Below, piece after piece: positions 7,162-14,259 of a DNA stretch of 16,866 nt. The position numbers and the translations under genes were made by a program. The notes under the pieces were generated by a model, which ran no database searches, had not been told where the DNA came from, and worked only from the letters and a program-made list of their open reading frames with translations. Position 1 is the stretch's first letter. The number at the start of each line of letters is the position of its first letter. This DNA comes from Candidatus Poribacteria bacterium (lineage in GTDB: Bacteria; Poribacteria; DTPJ01; WJIO01), in assembly GCA_014730235.1 (NCBI GenBank), contig WJIO01000059.1, positions 1-16,866 on the forward strand, given 5' to 3'.

Positions 7162-7186
7162 AATAGTAATGATTACTTTTACTATT
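7162..7186. promoter_or_regulatory. Fur/PerR-type operator candidate upstream of perR
   Basis: A 6-1-6 palindrome AGTAAT-G-ATTACT (7165-7177) is nested in a wider inverted repeat AATAGTAA (7162-7169) / TTACTATT (7179-7186). AT-rich inverted repeats with a one-base centre resemble PerR and Fur boxes (the PerR consensus is a 7-1-7 TTATAAT-N-ATTATAA palindrome). Its position just before the SD of the regulator gene suggests autoregulation of the whole perR-rbr-dfx-sodN unit. Confidence 0.55.
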
Positions 7187-7199
7187 CAGGATGATTATT

Positions 7200-7604
7200 T
7201 TGACAGAAAAGGCAAAAACCAGAACAACTCGTCAGCAAAGGGCTATATTAGAAGAGCTTAGAAATTCTGATAGTCACCCTACTGCTGATGAGATATATGA
7301 TAAGGTTAGACAGCAAATACCTCGTATTAGTTTGGGTACTGTATATAGAAATCTGGATTCTATGTCTGAATCCGGGATTATACAAAAACTTGAATTAGGA
7401 GGTGGACAGAAGCGTTTTGATGGTAGAAACGATAAACATTATCATTTCCGCTGCTGTTCATGTGGTCGGGTATTTGATCTACAAATAGACCAGAAAAATA
7501 TTACAGATATGATCAAAAACATTTGTGATAAATGCGAACATATGGTGGAAGATCATTATTTACTGTTTACGGGAATTTGTTCTGATTGCAAGAAAAACGA
7601 GTAA
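7200..7604 (+). CDS. perR: Fur-family metal-dependent repressor, PerR-like
   Basis: This repressor, 134 residues from the start used, has an N-terminal winged helix (TTRQQRAILEEL to ISLGTVYRNLDSM) and a C-terminal metal-binding dimerisation domain. Counted from the ATG at 7191, Cys88/Cys91 and Cys130/Cys133 form the structural zinc site. H29, D77, H83, H85 and D96 fit the regulatory metal ligands of Bacillus PerR (H37, D85, H91, H93, D104). The Asp at the last site is the PerR-type choice. PerR senses peroxide by metal-catalysed His oxidation and then releases DNA. It heads an operon of rubrerythrin, desulfoferrodoxin and NiSOD, the expected targets. Start: AGGATG (7188-7193) has proper spacing to TTG at 7200, whereas the ATG at 7191 lies inside that SD. 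Confidence 0.9.
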   Translation: MTEKAKTRTTRQQRAILEELRNSDSHPTADEIYDKVRQQIPRISLGTVYRNLDSMSESGIIQKLELGGGQKRFDGRNDKHYHFRCCSCGRVFDLQIDQKNITDMIKNICDKCEHMVEDHYLLFTGICSDCKKNE

Positions 7605-7622
7605 TAAGAAAGGAGATTTATA

Positions 7623-8195
7623 TTGGATTTCAAAGGGTCAAAAACTGAAAAGAACTTGCTAACAGCTTTTGCGGGTGAATCCCAGGCCAGGAATCGCTAT
7701 ACATACTTTGCTTCAAAAGCAAAAAAAGATGGTTATGTTCAGATTTCTAAAATTTTTGAAGAAACAGCTAACCAGGAAAAAGAACATGCCGAAAGAATCT
7801 TTAAGCAGCTTAAAGGTGGAGAAGTTGAAATACAAGCAGCTTTTCCTGCCGGTGTTATAGGTAATACTGTGGATAATCTTAAGGCTGGGGCTGCTGGTGA
7901 GAATTACGAATGGTCGGAGATGTATCCCGGATTTGCTGAAACAGCAAGGGAAGAGGGATTTAAGACTGTAGCCAAGGTATTTGATTCTATCGCAGTTGCT
8001 GAAAAACAGCACGAAAAGCGATACCTTGAGCTGGCGGCTAATATTGAAGCTGATAAAGTTTTCAAGCGGGATGAAAAGGTTGTTTGGAGATGTATTAACT
8101 GTGGTTACCTACATGAAGATACTGAAGCACCGAAAGTTTGTCCAGCTTGTGCCCATCTTCAAGAATATTTTGAAATATTAGGGGAGAATTGGTAG
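7623..8195 (+). CDS. rbr: Rubrerythrin (non-haem diiron peroxidase with rubredoxin domain)
   Basis: This 190-residue protein has a ferritin-like four-helix bundle (about 1-145) with diiron ligands E19, E52, H55, E93, E96, E127 and H130 in the rubrerythrin spacing, followed by a rubredoxin-like domain with C157-x2-C160 and C173-x2-C176. Rubrerythrin reduces hydrogen peroxide to water in the anaerobe cytoplasm, with electrons passing from a rubredoxin partner through its own FeS4 site. Translation starts at TTG (7623-7625), 7 nt after a strong AAGGAG (7610-7615). It lies 18 bp after the PerR-like gene and before the superoxide reductase gene, whose peroxide product it can remove. The length is typical and nothing is missing. 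Confidence 0.97.
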   Translation: MDFKGSKTEKNLLTAFAGESQARNRYTYFASKAKKDGYVQISKIFEETANQEKEHAERIFKQLKGGEVEIQAAFPAGVIGNTVDNLKAGAAGENYEWSEMYPGFAETAREEGFKTVAKVFDSIAVAEKQHEKRYLELAANIEADKVFKRDEKVVWRCINCGYLHEDTEAPKVCPACAHLQEYFEILGENW

Positions 8196-8211
8196 TTTAA
8201 ATAGAAGATAA

Positions 8212-8235
8212 CATAGCAAATCCGGATTTGCTATG
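8212..8235. other. 24-bp perfect palindrome between rbr and dfx
   Basis: CATAGCAAATCC and GGATTTGCTATG are exact inverse halves with no spacer. No T-run follows, so a terminator is unlikely. It lies about 50 bp before the dfx start and could be an intercistronic mRNA hairpin or a protein-binding site. Confidence 0.5.
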
Positions 8236-8286
8236 AAGTCCAATAACAATAAAACAATTCCACTAGCTGTAAAAAAGGAGATATGA

Positions 8287-8661
8287 ATGGCCGAGAAAAT
8301 GGAAATTTACGTCTGCGAAATATGCGGAAATATAGTTGAGGTTCTTCATGGTGGTGTTGGAGAACTAGTATGCTGTGATGAACCAATGGAACTAATGGAA
8401 GAGAATACTGTAGATGCTGCCAAAGAAAAGCATGTTCCAGTAGTCGAAAAGGCAGATCATGGTATAAGTGTTAAAGTTGGAAGTGTGGCTCATCCAATGC
8501 TGGATGAACATTACATTGAATGGATCGAAATTATTGCTGATGGAAAATCTTATAAGTCTTTCCTTGAACCTGGTGAAAAACCGGAAGCTACCTTCTGCAT
8601 AGACGCAGACGAAGTTACGGCCCGGGCATACTGCAACCTTCACGGTCTGTGGAAAAGCTAA
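8287..8661 (+). CDS. dfx: Desulfoferrodoxin (class I superoxide reductase)
   Basis: This 124-residue protein is a two-domain superoxide reductase, which turns superoxide into hydrogen peroxide without releasing oxygen. The N-terminal desulforedoxin domain binds centre I iron through C10, C13, C29 and C30. The C-terminal domain carries the Fe(His)4Cys reactive centre II: H49, H69, H75, C116 and H119, matching the Desulfovibrio residue numbers. The EKHVP motif holds K48, known to steer superoxide. The start at 8287 is preceded by AAGGAG; another ATG at 8283 is out of frame. Its peroxide product can go to rubrerythrin, encoded just upstream. It is unusual that a superoxide dismutase follows directly in the same direction. 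Confidence 0.97.
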   Translation: MAEKMEIYVCEICGNIVEVLHGGVGELVCCDEPMELMEENTVDAAKEKHVPVVEKADHGISVKVGSVAHPMLDEHYIEWIEIIADGKSYKSFLEPGEKPEATFCIDADEVTARAYCNLHGLWKS

Positions 8662-8666
8662 ATTAT

Positions 8667-8705
8667 AATTCAACTGCCCTATGTTAAACATAGGGCAGTT
8701 GAATT
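8667..8705 (+). terminator. Strong 19-bp stem-loop after dfx
   Basis: Perfect arms at 8667-8685 and 8687-8705 enclose a 1-nt loop, with CTGCCC / GGGCAG in the stem. There is no T-run, and only 8 nt separate it from the SD of sodN, leaving no room for a promoter. It may be an intercistronic stabiliser or partial attenuator more than a full terminator. Confidence 0.5.
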
Positions 8706-8727
8706 CACCTAATAGGAGGGGATTACT

Positions 8728-9228
8728 TTGTTACGCAATCGAAAACTTCAAATTGCTTTATCTCTAGTTATTCTATCAATCTTTGCTGTATTTGCCTTTC
8801 GTGTATTTTCCCATTGTGAAATTCCATGTGGTATATATGATGACGAAATGCGCATAGAAATGATGGCAGAACATATTACCACTATCGAAAAATCAATGAA
8901 CCAAATTATGGAACTGTCATCTATGGAGGAAGAAAATTACAACCAGATTGTAAGATGGGTTACCAATAAAGACAACCACGCTGATAAATTAAGTTATATT
9001 ATAACCCAGTATTTCATGACCCAGAGGATTGAACCCAAGGAAATAAGTCATGATGAAGAATATATGGGATATGTAGAAAAGATTACTACACTTCATAAAA
9101 TGATGTATCATTCTATGAAATCAAAGCAAACTACAGACTTAGAACATGTGAAGAGTCTGCGAAAGCTTCTGGAAGATTTTGAAGTGGCCTATTTTGGTCA
9201 TGAACTTGGTGAAACGCACCAACATTAA
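8728..9228 (+). CDS. sodN: Nickel superoxide dismutase with N-terminal export/leader segment
   Basis: This 166-residue protein carries the nickel hook HCEIPCGIYD at 29-38, equal to mature HCxxPCGxY of Streptomyces NiSOD, where His1, Cys2 and Cys6 bind Ni and the enzyme dismutes superoxide. The remainder is helical, as expected for the four-helix-bundle subunit, with a His-rich tail (HELGETHQH). Residues 1-28 read as a signal peptide: basic RNRK, a hydrophobic stretch LQIALSLVILSIFAVFAF, then RVFS directly before His29. V at -3 and S at -1 suit signal peptidase I, which would expose His1. That differs from the short propeptide removed by SodX, and no sodX is present. Start TTG 8728-8730 has AGGAGGGG 6 nt upstream. 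Periplasmic or membrane-outer placement is inferred. Confidence 0.93.
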   Translation: MLRNRKLQIALSLVILSIFAVFAFRVFSHCEIPCGIYDDEMRIEMMAEHITTIEKSMNQIMELSSMEEENYNQIVRWVTNKDNHADKLSYIITQYFMTQRIEPKEISHDEEYMGYVEKITTLHKMMYHSMKSKQTTDLEHVKSLRKLLEDFEVAYFGHELGETHQH

Positions 9229-9249
9229 ATAATCAAAACCACCCTGAAT

Positions 9250-9289
9250 AACCATTAAACCGACGTTCCCCCCGGTCGGTTTAATGGTT
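9250..9289. terminator. Bidirectional terminator between sodN and the formyltransferase gene
   Basis: Perfect 15-bp arms AACCATTAAACCGAC (9250-9264) and GTCGGTTTAATGGTT (9275-9289) enclose a 10-nt loop, and TTTATA follows on the plus strand. It sits between two converging genes, 21 bp after the sodN stop and directly abutting the minus-strand stop at 9290, so it probably ends both transcripts. Confidence 0.85.
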
Positions 9290-10132
9290 TTATAAAGCCT
9301 TTTCAATTTCCTCTGTAAGGTTAAATCCTTTTTCAAGTTTTACACCATTCACAATAACTTTACCGGATTCAATATAAAAATCTTTATCAGCAGCGGCTTT
9401 AAGAGTTGCCACGATTAAAGGAAATTCTCGCATTAATCCTCGCCTGCGAATCTCTTTAAATAACGGTTCGCTTTCACCTTCAGATTCCCGTATTTCCTCT
9501 AAGGATTTGCTTTTGCGTTTTTCATCCCATTGATTCCATAAAGGTTGAATCTTCAGGTCTGAAATACTGAACTGGCAGTAAGTTACAGGTGGACCTGCAT
9601 CAAGCTCAGGTGTGATAAGGTGCATCATAACCCCCGTTATATTTGCATGTTCCTCCATTAATTCCCAGATTACTTCCTGCCATGTTCCTTTGGGGCCTCC
9701 CGGTAAAGCTGGATGAAGATTTATCATATTATATTTAAGACACATTTCAGGGCTGGCAATTAACATGTATCCAGCAAGAACAATTATATCAGGATCATAG
9801 TCAGACAGAAGTGATATAACCTTCATATCGTATTCTTTTCGCCATTGTAAAAGGGATGGGGAATCATGATCCAGTTTTTTCGATTCCTTAAGAGCATACT
9901 TTCTTAACTCAGGTTTAAAATTCCTGTGGGAAAGACACAATACATCCAATCCAAGAGACCTGGCAAAATTTATGAATTTGTCGCTTTCCTTTTTTTCACC
10001 AATGTTTCTTGTGACAAAGACAAAGGGAATTTGACCTTTTATAGTATCTTTTTTTATTTCATCAAATACAACACGAAGGAGTTCTATTGCTGCGTCATCT
10101 CTACCAGAAGAAAACCATCCTATTTTAAACAT
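9290..10132 (-). CDS. PurN/Fmt-fold formyltransferase, last gene of the radical-SAM operon
   Basis: This 280-residue protein has the formyl-transfer fold: a Rossmann-like N-terminus (FKIGWFSSGRDDAA), the PDIIVLAGYMLIAS strand-turn (114-127) seen in PurN, and the catalytic triad N138, H140 and D178 in MINLHPALPGG and LDAGPPV. In known enzymes this triad moves formyl from 10-formyl-tetrahydrofolate to an amine (GAR, Met-tRNA or amino-sugars). It is about 80 residues longer than PurN, and the substrate loop HPALPGGPKGTWQ differs, so purine synthesis is unlikely. The ATG lies 3 bp after the upstream radical-SAM stop, implying translational coupling and shared function. N-formylation of a peptide or amine product is my inference; automated tools may call it GAR transformylase. 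Confidence 0.8.
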   Translation of the reverse strand: MFKIGWFSSGRDDAAIELLRVVFDEIKKDTIKGQIPFVFVTRNIGEKKESDKFINFARSLGLDVLCLSHRNFKPELRKYALKESKKLDHDSPSLLQWRKEYDMKVISLLSDYDPDIIVLAGYMLIASPEMCLKYNMINLHPALPGGPKGTWQEVIWELMEEHANITGVMMHLITPELDAGPPVTYCQFSISDLKIQPLWNQWDEKRKSKSLEEIRESEGESEPLFKEIRRRGLMREFPLIVATLKAAADKDFYIESGKVIVNGVKLEKGFNLTEEIEKAL

Positions 10133-10135
10133 AAA

Positions 10136-11320
10136 TTATTTCCCAGATTTTGTAAAATTATCAATTCTTTTTTTCCAGTTCTCCACTTCCCAGCCCATTT
10201 CATCCTCACCTAAAAGTCCAAGATATCTGGCCTGAGCATGAGCTATGCTGCACAAATACTCAACAGGAGAATCCAGAGAAACGTTTTCTACCCATGAATT
10301 ACCCGGACACTGTTCACATAGTCCTTTAAGAAAGCATTTTGCGCATCTGTCAAGGTATTCCTGGTTAGCTGCTTTCATCTTGCGGATTTTCGGGAAAAAT
10401 TCCGACATGGCCTCTTTAAGAGAACCTTTTCTCAGATCATAAACCGTATCGGGATGTCTTAACATCATGCACATTTGTAGTTTGCCATAAGCGTCCAGAG
10501 TAGCGCTGTTTACGCCTGCCCCGCAGGAAAACAGTTTGTCTCCACAAGGGCGCATAAACCTTGCGCAGAAGCTCTTTTTGCTCTGGATATATTCTTCCTC
10601 ATTTTCTGTGAGTAAAGTCATTCCTTCATCAACAGTAGGTCTAAGTCCTTTTATTAGACGATCTTTCTTCTCTAAATCATGCCTGTAACGAAGGTCAAAA
10701 AATATAGAATATGTTGGTATTGTATCCATCCAGGGAATAGTAGATGCCCATTTTTCAAATTCCTTTTTTTCGTTTTTATTTGGCGGCAGAAGGACAGATT
10801 TAACAATAAAAGGAATATTATTATCCAGGAGTAAATTTACCCCTGACCAGAAAGCATCAAAAGAACCGGGAATACGACTTACAGCTTCATAAGATTTTTT
10901 ACTCATACCATATACAGTAATCTCGATCTTATTAAGGGGTGGTATTCGTTTAAATAAATCTATAATATTTTCGTCAATTAACGTTGCGTTGGTAAAAAAC
11001 GTGACCTTAATCCCCAGTTTCCGTGTATAGATGTAAATATCTTCAAAATCCTCCCTCAGTAAGGGTTCGCCTCCGGTATAGCGAACCTGCAAACAACCCA
11101 GGGATGCGGCTTCATCCAGAATATCTTTTATTTCCTGAGTTGTTAGCTCTTTTTCCTTTGCGTTTATATCATCAGCCGGCAGGTTAATACAGCAGTGGAT
11201 ACAATTATTATTGCAGCGTTCGGTAATTTCAAAATCAAGTTTGCTTAACCGGGTGCCACTGCTTTTCCATATCTGATATTTGCTTGAGATAACTTCACTT
11301 GAGTAACTGTCTTTACTCAT
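10136..11320 (-). CDS. Radical SAM/SPASM-domain protein
   Basis: This 394-residue maturase-type enzyme has a radical-SAM core starting near residue 28, with cluster cysteines C36, C40 and C43 (CNNNCIHC) and SAM-contact GGEP at 83-86. The C-terminal SPASM region holds C252, C259, C266, C284, C326, C329, C335, C338 and C357, enough for two auxiliary Fe-S clusters. SPASM enzymes such as PqqE, AlbA and anSME oxidise or cross-link peptide side chains. The CxxC, LCEQC and VEYLC pattern resembles the SPASM of the neighbouring fusion protein, suggesting shared ancestry. It may be related to the SynChlorMet proteins ScmE/ScmF. Start: ATG with AGGGG upstream, 22 bp after the previous gene. Substrate unknown. 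Confidence 0.9.
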   Translation of the reverse strand: MSKDSYSSEVISSKYQIWKSSGTRLSKLDFEITERCNNNCIHCCINLPADDINAKEKELTTQEIKDILDEAASLGCLQVRYTGGEPLLREDFEDIYIYTRKLGIKVTFFTNATLIDENIIDLFKRIPPLNKIEITVYGMSKKSYEAVSRIPGSFDAFWSGVNLLLDNNIPFIVKSVLLPPNKNEKKEFEKWASTIPWMDTIPTYSIFFDLRYRHDLEKKDRLIKGLRPTVDEGMTLLTENEEEYIQSKKSFCARFMRPCGDKLFSCGAGVNSATLDAYGKLQMCMMLRHPDTVYDLRKGSLKEAMSEFFPKIRKMKAANQEYLDRCAKCFLKGLCEQCPGNSWVENVSLDSPVEYLCSIAHAQARYLGLLGEDEMGWEVENWKKRIDNFTKSGK

Positions 11321-11342
11321 AACCTATATCCCCTGTTGTGTT

Positions 11343-13301
11343 TTATAGCTCTTTTAACACCTGTAGAATATCGCCGCTTTTATCAAAACGAACAATATAA
11401 ATAGGAACTTCATTTATAATATCTTCGACCAAGTTTAATACTTTTTCCCACCATTGGGCTGTTGCTACAGGTTTTGCAACCCTGGGAAGTAATCGGCTTA
11501 ATATCTCCCTCTTATTATCAAGGGGAACCAGAGTATTTTCTCTGGCCTGTTCAAGGAACATTATAGCTTTTAGCGGTGCGGAATCCGGATAAACATCGGG
11601 TATCTCACCATGATTCCATGTTCCGTGAATTTTAAATCCGTCGGGCCACTTCCTTATAATCATTCTGTCATCGCATAGCACTTTACCCTCTTTGCTTAGT
11701 AATCTGGCCATGGTAGATTTTCCGGCATTTGATTGTCCCAGGAATATAAAACCATTTCCATTATCCAGCTTTACGCCGCTGGAATGAACTATACATCCCT
11801 GCCGGTCAGCCAGTAACAAAGATATAAGAATCTGATCGTTAGTATAGAGGGTTATATTATTTAATCCACCAGTTTTGAATTTATTGCCATCAGGACTGAA
11901 TATTCTACCCCTTCGGTAATCTTCACTGAATACAGCCAGTTGGTAAGTTCTATCATCACCAGGAACGCCGGATATACATTCATAAATCCAGGATTTACCT
12001 TTTTTGTATACGACCCAGGGTAGAAGTCTGTAAACTTCTTTCCCCAGGTTTTTATCCTTATATGGTGGGATAGAAAACTGATGATACATAGTTATATTAT
12101 CATCCAGAGGACCATCAATTCTGAAATTTTTAAACTTAGGTGAGTAAGTATATTCATCAAAAGGTATTTCACTGTCAATTTGTAAACTCATACCACCGAT
12201 TTGGTAATAACGACGATGGAGTTTTTTCCATTCCTCCCGGTATTTCAAGCTTTCTTTGGTAACTTCACATAAGTATTCTACTTTAGATGAATAATTACCA
12301 TGCTCAAGATATGAATAAACAGAGCACCATTTACACTGGGTTTTATGTTCACAGCTTCCACAATTTTCCAGATATTCCTGTCCAGCTCTGGCTTTATCGG
12401 ATATGGAGGGTATAAATTCATCCCATCCTTCCTGAACGCTTCCTTCTCTAATATCATAACGCAATTCAGGGTCTTTTATGAAGCTGCAAAAACTCATCTG
12501 ACCGTAGGGATCAATATGAAAATCACGTCTGGCCGAAACGCATTTTGCAAAAACCCGGTCATCGCCTTCATGATATCCGCATCCGGAGATACCTTCCTCC
12601 TTCATCCATTCTTCATAATTGACATCGGGTTTACTTAATTCTATTACAGTTTTTGGATCAAGACGTTCATTTTTTATATCCTCATTTCTTTCAGGATGAA
12701 CGCCTGTTGATAAATAAAGCCATGGTGCACCAATCCGCCATTTATTGCTTAAAGATTTGGCAAGCTCCACCATTTCATCAAATTGATGATAATTGCTTTT
12801 TAACGGAATAACCTGAACGGTGAAATCTGCACCGGCTTCTTTCATGTAGGCAAATCCCTGCATGGTAGATTCAAAAGAACCGTGGTTCCTTGTAATCTTG
12901 TCGCATATTTCGGGAGTAGCGCCGTAAAGGGCGATCATCCTGGTTCCCTTGATATTCTTTAGCAATTCAGCGTATTTGGGAGAAATTAAAGTGCCGTTGG
13001 TATTCAGGCCGACACTTATGGACTTGCTTGCCATGTATTCCATAATATCAGCAAAGTCAGGTCTTAGCATGGGTTCCCCCCCGGAAATGCTCCATGTGCG
13101 AGCCCCGAGACCTCTGCAATCATCAACCAGATTCTTTATTTCTTCCAACGTGAGTTCTTCTCGTCTTTTGGGATCTCCCGGTGGTATTCTTAACCAGCAG
13201 TGACGGCAGTTATTATTACAACGGTATGTTATATCAATATCCACTCTCGTGGGAATACGCGGCATATCCTCCTGCTTTACAACCTTTAAGTAGTCTATCA
13301 T
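11343..13301 (-). CDS. Radical SAM/SPASM protein fused to an HPr-kinase-like P-loop domain
   Basis: This 652-residue fusion has three parts. Residues 15-230: radical-SAM core with C28, C32 and C35 (CNNNCRHC) and GGEP at 74-77. Residues 240-350: SPASM with C241, C254, C272, C314, C317, C323, C326 and C345. Residues 364-652: a domain homologous to the whole of the next upstream gene, with Walker A GQSNAGKST (522-530), CDD at 543-545, TWNHGEIPDVYP at 561-572 and a C-terminal FDKSGDI. The P-loop part resembles HPr kinase and ScmC-like proteins, which phosphorylate or bind NTP. Joining a peptide-modifying radical enzyme to a kinase-like domain suggests both act on one carrier. The SD GGAG precedes ATG 13301; 22 bp separate it from its neighbour. 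It is intact, with no frameshift at the fusion point. Confidence 0.9.
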   Translation of the reverse strand: MIDYLKVVKQEDMPRIPTRVDIDITYRCNNNCRHCWLRIPPGDPKRREELTLEEIKNLVDDCRGLGARTWSISGGEPMLRPDFADIMEYMASKSISVGLNTNGTLISPKYAELLKNIKGTRMIALYGATPEICDKITRNHGSFESTMQGFAYMKEAGADFTVQVIPLKSNYHQFDEMVELAKSLSNKWRIGAPWLYLSTGVHPERNEDIKNERLDPKTVIELSKPDVNYEEWMKEEGISGCGYHEGDDRVFAKCVSARRDFHIDPYGQMSFCSFIKDPELRYDIREGSVQEGWDEFIPSISDKARAGQEYLENCGSCEHKTQCKWCSVYSYLEHGNYSSKVEYLCEVTKESLKYREEWKKLHRRYYQIGGMSLQIDSEIPFDEYTYSPKFKNFRIDGPLDDNITMYHQFSIPPYKDKNLGKEVYRLLPWVVYKKGKSWIYECISGVPGDDRTYQLAVFSEDYRRGRIFSPDGNKFKTGGLNNITLYTNDQILISLLLADRQGCIVHSSGVKLDNGNGFIFLGQSNAGKSTMARLLSKEGKVLCDDRMIIRKWPDGFKIHGTWNHGEIPDVYPDSAPLKAIMFLEQARENTLVPLDNKREILSRLLPRVAKPVATAQWWEKVLNLVEDIINEVPIYIVRFDKSGDILQVLKEL

Positions 13302-13323
13302 GACGGTAAACTCCAGTTATTAT

Positions 13324-14235
13324 TTATAAGCTTTTTAAAGTCTTTTTAATATGATCAACAATCTGACCGCTTTTATCAAAATGCAGAACAAAGCACGGAA
13401 CTTCACTGGATATGTTTTCCAGCAGATCAAGGGTGTTGTTCCACCAGTTGGCCGTTACAAAAGGTCTTACCAGACAACCAAGAAGCCTTTTAATTATTTC
13501 TTTTTTATCCTTAACCTCTACTATATAATTATCTTTGGCCTGTTCCAGGAAAAAGATGGCTTTTAATGGGACATAACCGGGATATACGTCAGGAAATTCG
13601 CTGTAATTCCATGTGCCGTAAATCCTGTATTCATGTGGATAGCGTCTGAGGATTATCATTTCGTCACAAATAACCCTGGATTGATCCTCCACCATTTTGG
13701 TAATGGTAGATTTGCCAACTCCAGACCTTCCAATAAAAAGGATTCCCTTACCATCCATACTTACTCCACTGGAGTGCATGTAGCATCCGTTCCTGTGGGC
13801 CAACAACTGGGCGATCAATATCTGGTCGTTGGTATACAAACCGAATGAAGTCATTCCACCTTTTTGGAATCTTTGGTCGCTTCTGTTGTATATACGGGCG
13901 GATTTATGATCATGACTAAAGACTGACATCTGGTATATCTGCTTCTGGTTTCCCACATTTGACGCGCATAGATACATCCAAGAATCATCTTTCCTGTATA
14001 TCTTCCAGGGGAGATTGTTATATACTTCTTTTCCCATATCTGATTCATCAATATCCGGCAGGGAAAAGTGATGTCTTATAACTACGTTATCATCTCCGGG
14101 CCCATTAACTGCAAAAGCTTTAAACCTGGGAATAAAGGTTTCATCACTAATGGGTATTTCTGACTCAACCTGAATTGTTATATCACCTATTTTATAATAA
14201 AGACGATAAATATCTTTCTCGGTCTTTTCGACCAT
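13324..14235 (-). CDS. HPr-kinase-like P-loop protein (ScmC-like)
   Basis: This 303-residue stand-alone relative of the fusion's C-terminal domain begins with a beta-rich N-terminal part (YYKIGDITIQVESEIP, 13-28), followed by the P-loop domain: HSSGVSMDGKGILFIGRSGVGKST (154-177) with Walker A residues G169, G174, K175 and S176, then CDE at 190-192, TWNYSEFPDVYP at 208-219 and HFDKSGQI near the end. HPr kinase relatives in peptide pathways phosphorylate hydroxyl groups, and the closest named family I know is SynChlorMet ScmC, function unknown. CDE here replaces CDD in the fused paralogue. Start: MVEKT, because AAAAAGGAG lies 6 nt upstream; an earlier ATG is out of frame. It is tightly packed between the AmrS-like gene (24 bp) and the fusion gene (22 bp). 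Confidence 0.85.
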   Translation of the reverse strand: MVEKTEKDIYRLYYKIGDITIQVESEIPISDETFIPRFKAFAVNGPGDDNVVIRHHFSLPDIDESDMGKEVYNNLPWKIYRKDDSWMYLCASNVGNQKQIYQMSVFSHDHKSARIYNRSDQRFQKGGMTSFGLYTNDQILIAQLLAHRNGCYMHSSGVSMDGKGILFIGRSGVGKSTITKMVEDQSRVICDEMIILRRYPHEYRIYGTWNYSEFPDVYPGYVPLKAIFFLEQAKDNYIVEVKDKKEIIKRLLGCLVRPFVTANWWNNTLDLLENISSEVPCFVLHFDKSGQIVDHIKKTLKSL

Positions 14236-14259
14236 CCATGTCTCCTTTTTGAGAGGAAA

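Noticed and set aside
12345-12638. 97-codon plus-strand frame inside the radical-SAM/kinase fusion gene
   Set aside because: It is a shadow of the conserved minus-strand SPASM coding sequence.
9290-14235. Lasso-peptide cluster, because of the HPr-kinase-like proteins
   Set aside because: There is no lasso cyclase (asparagine-synthetase-like), B-type protease or precursor, and two SPASM radical-SAM enzymes are not lasso components.
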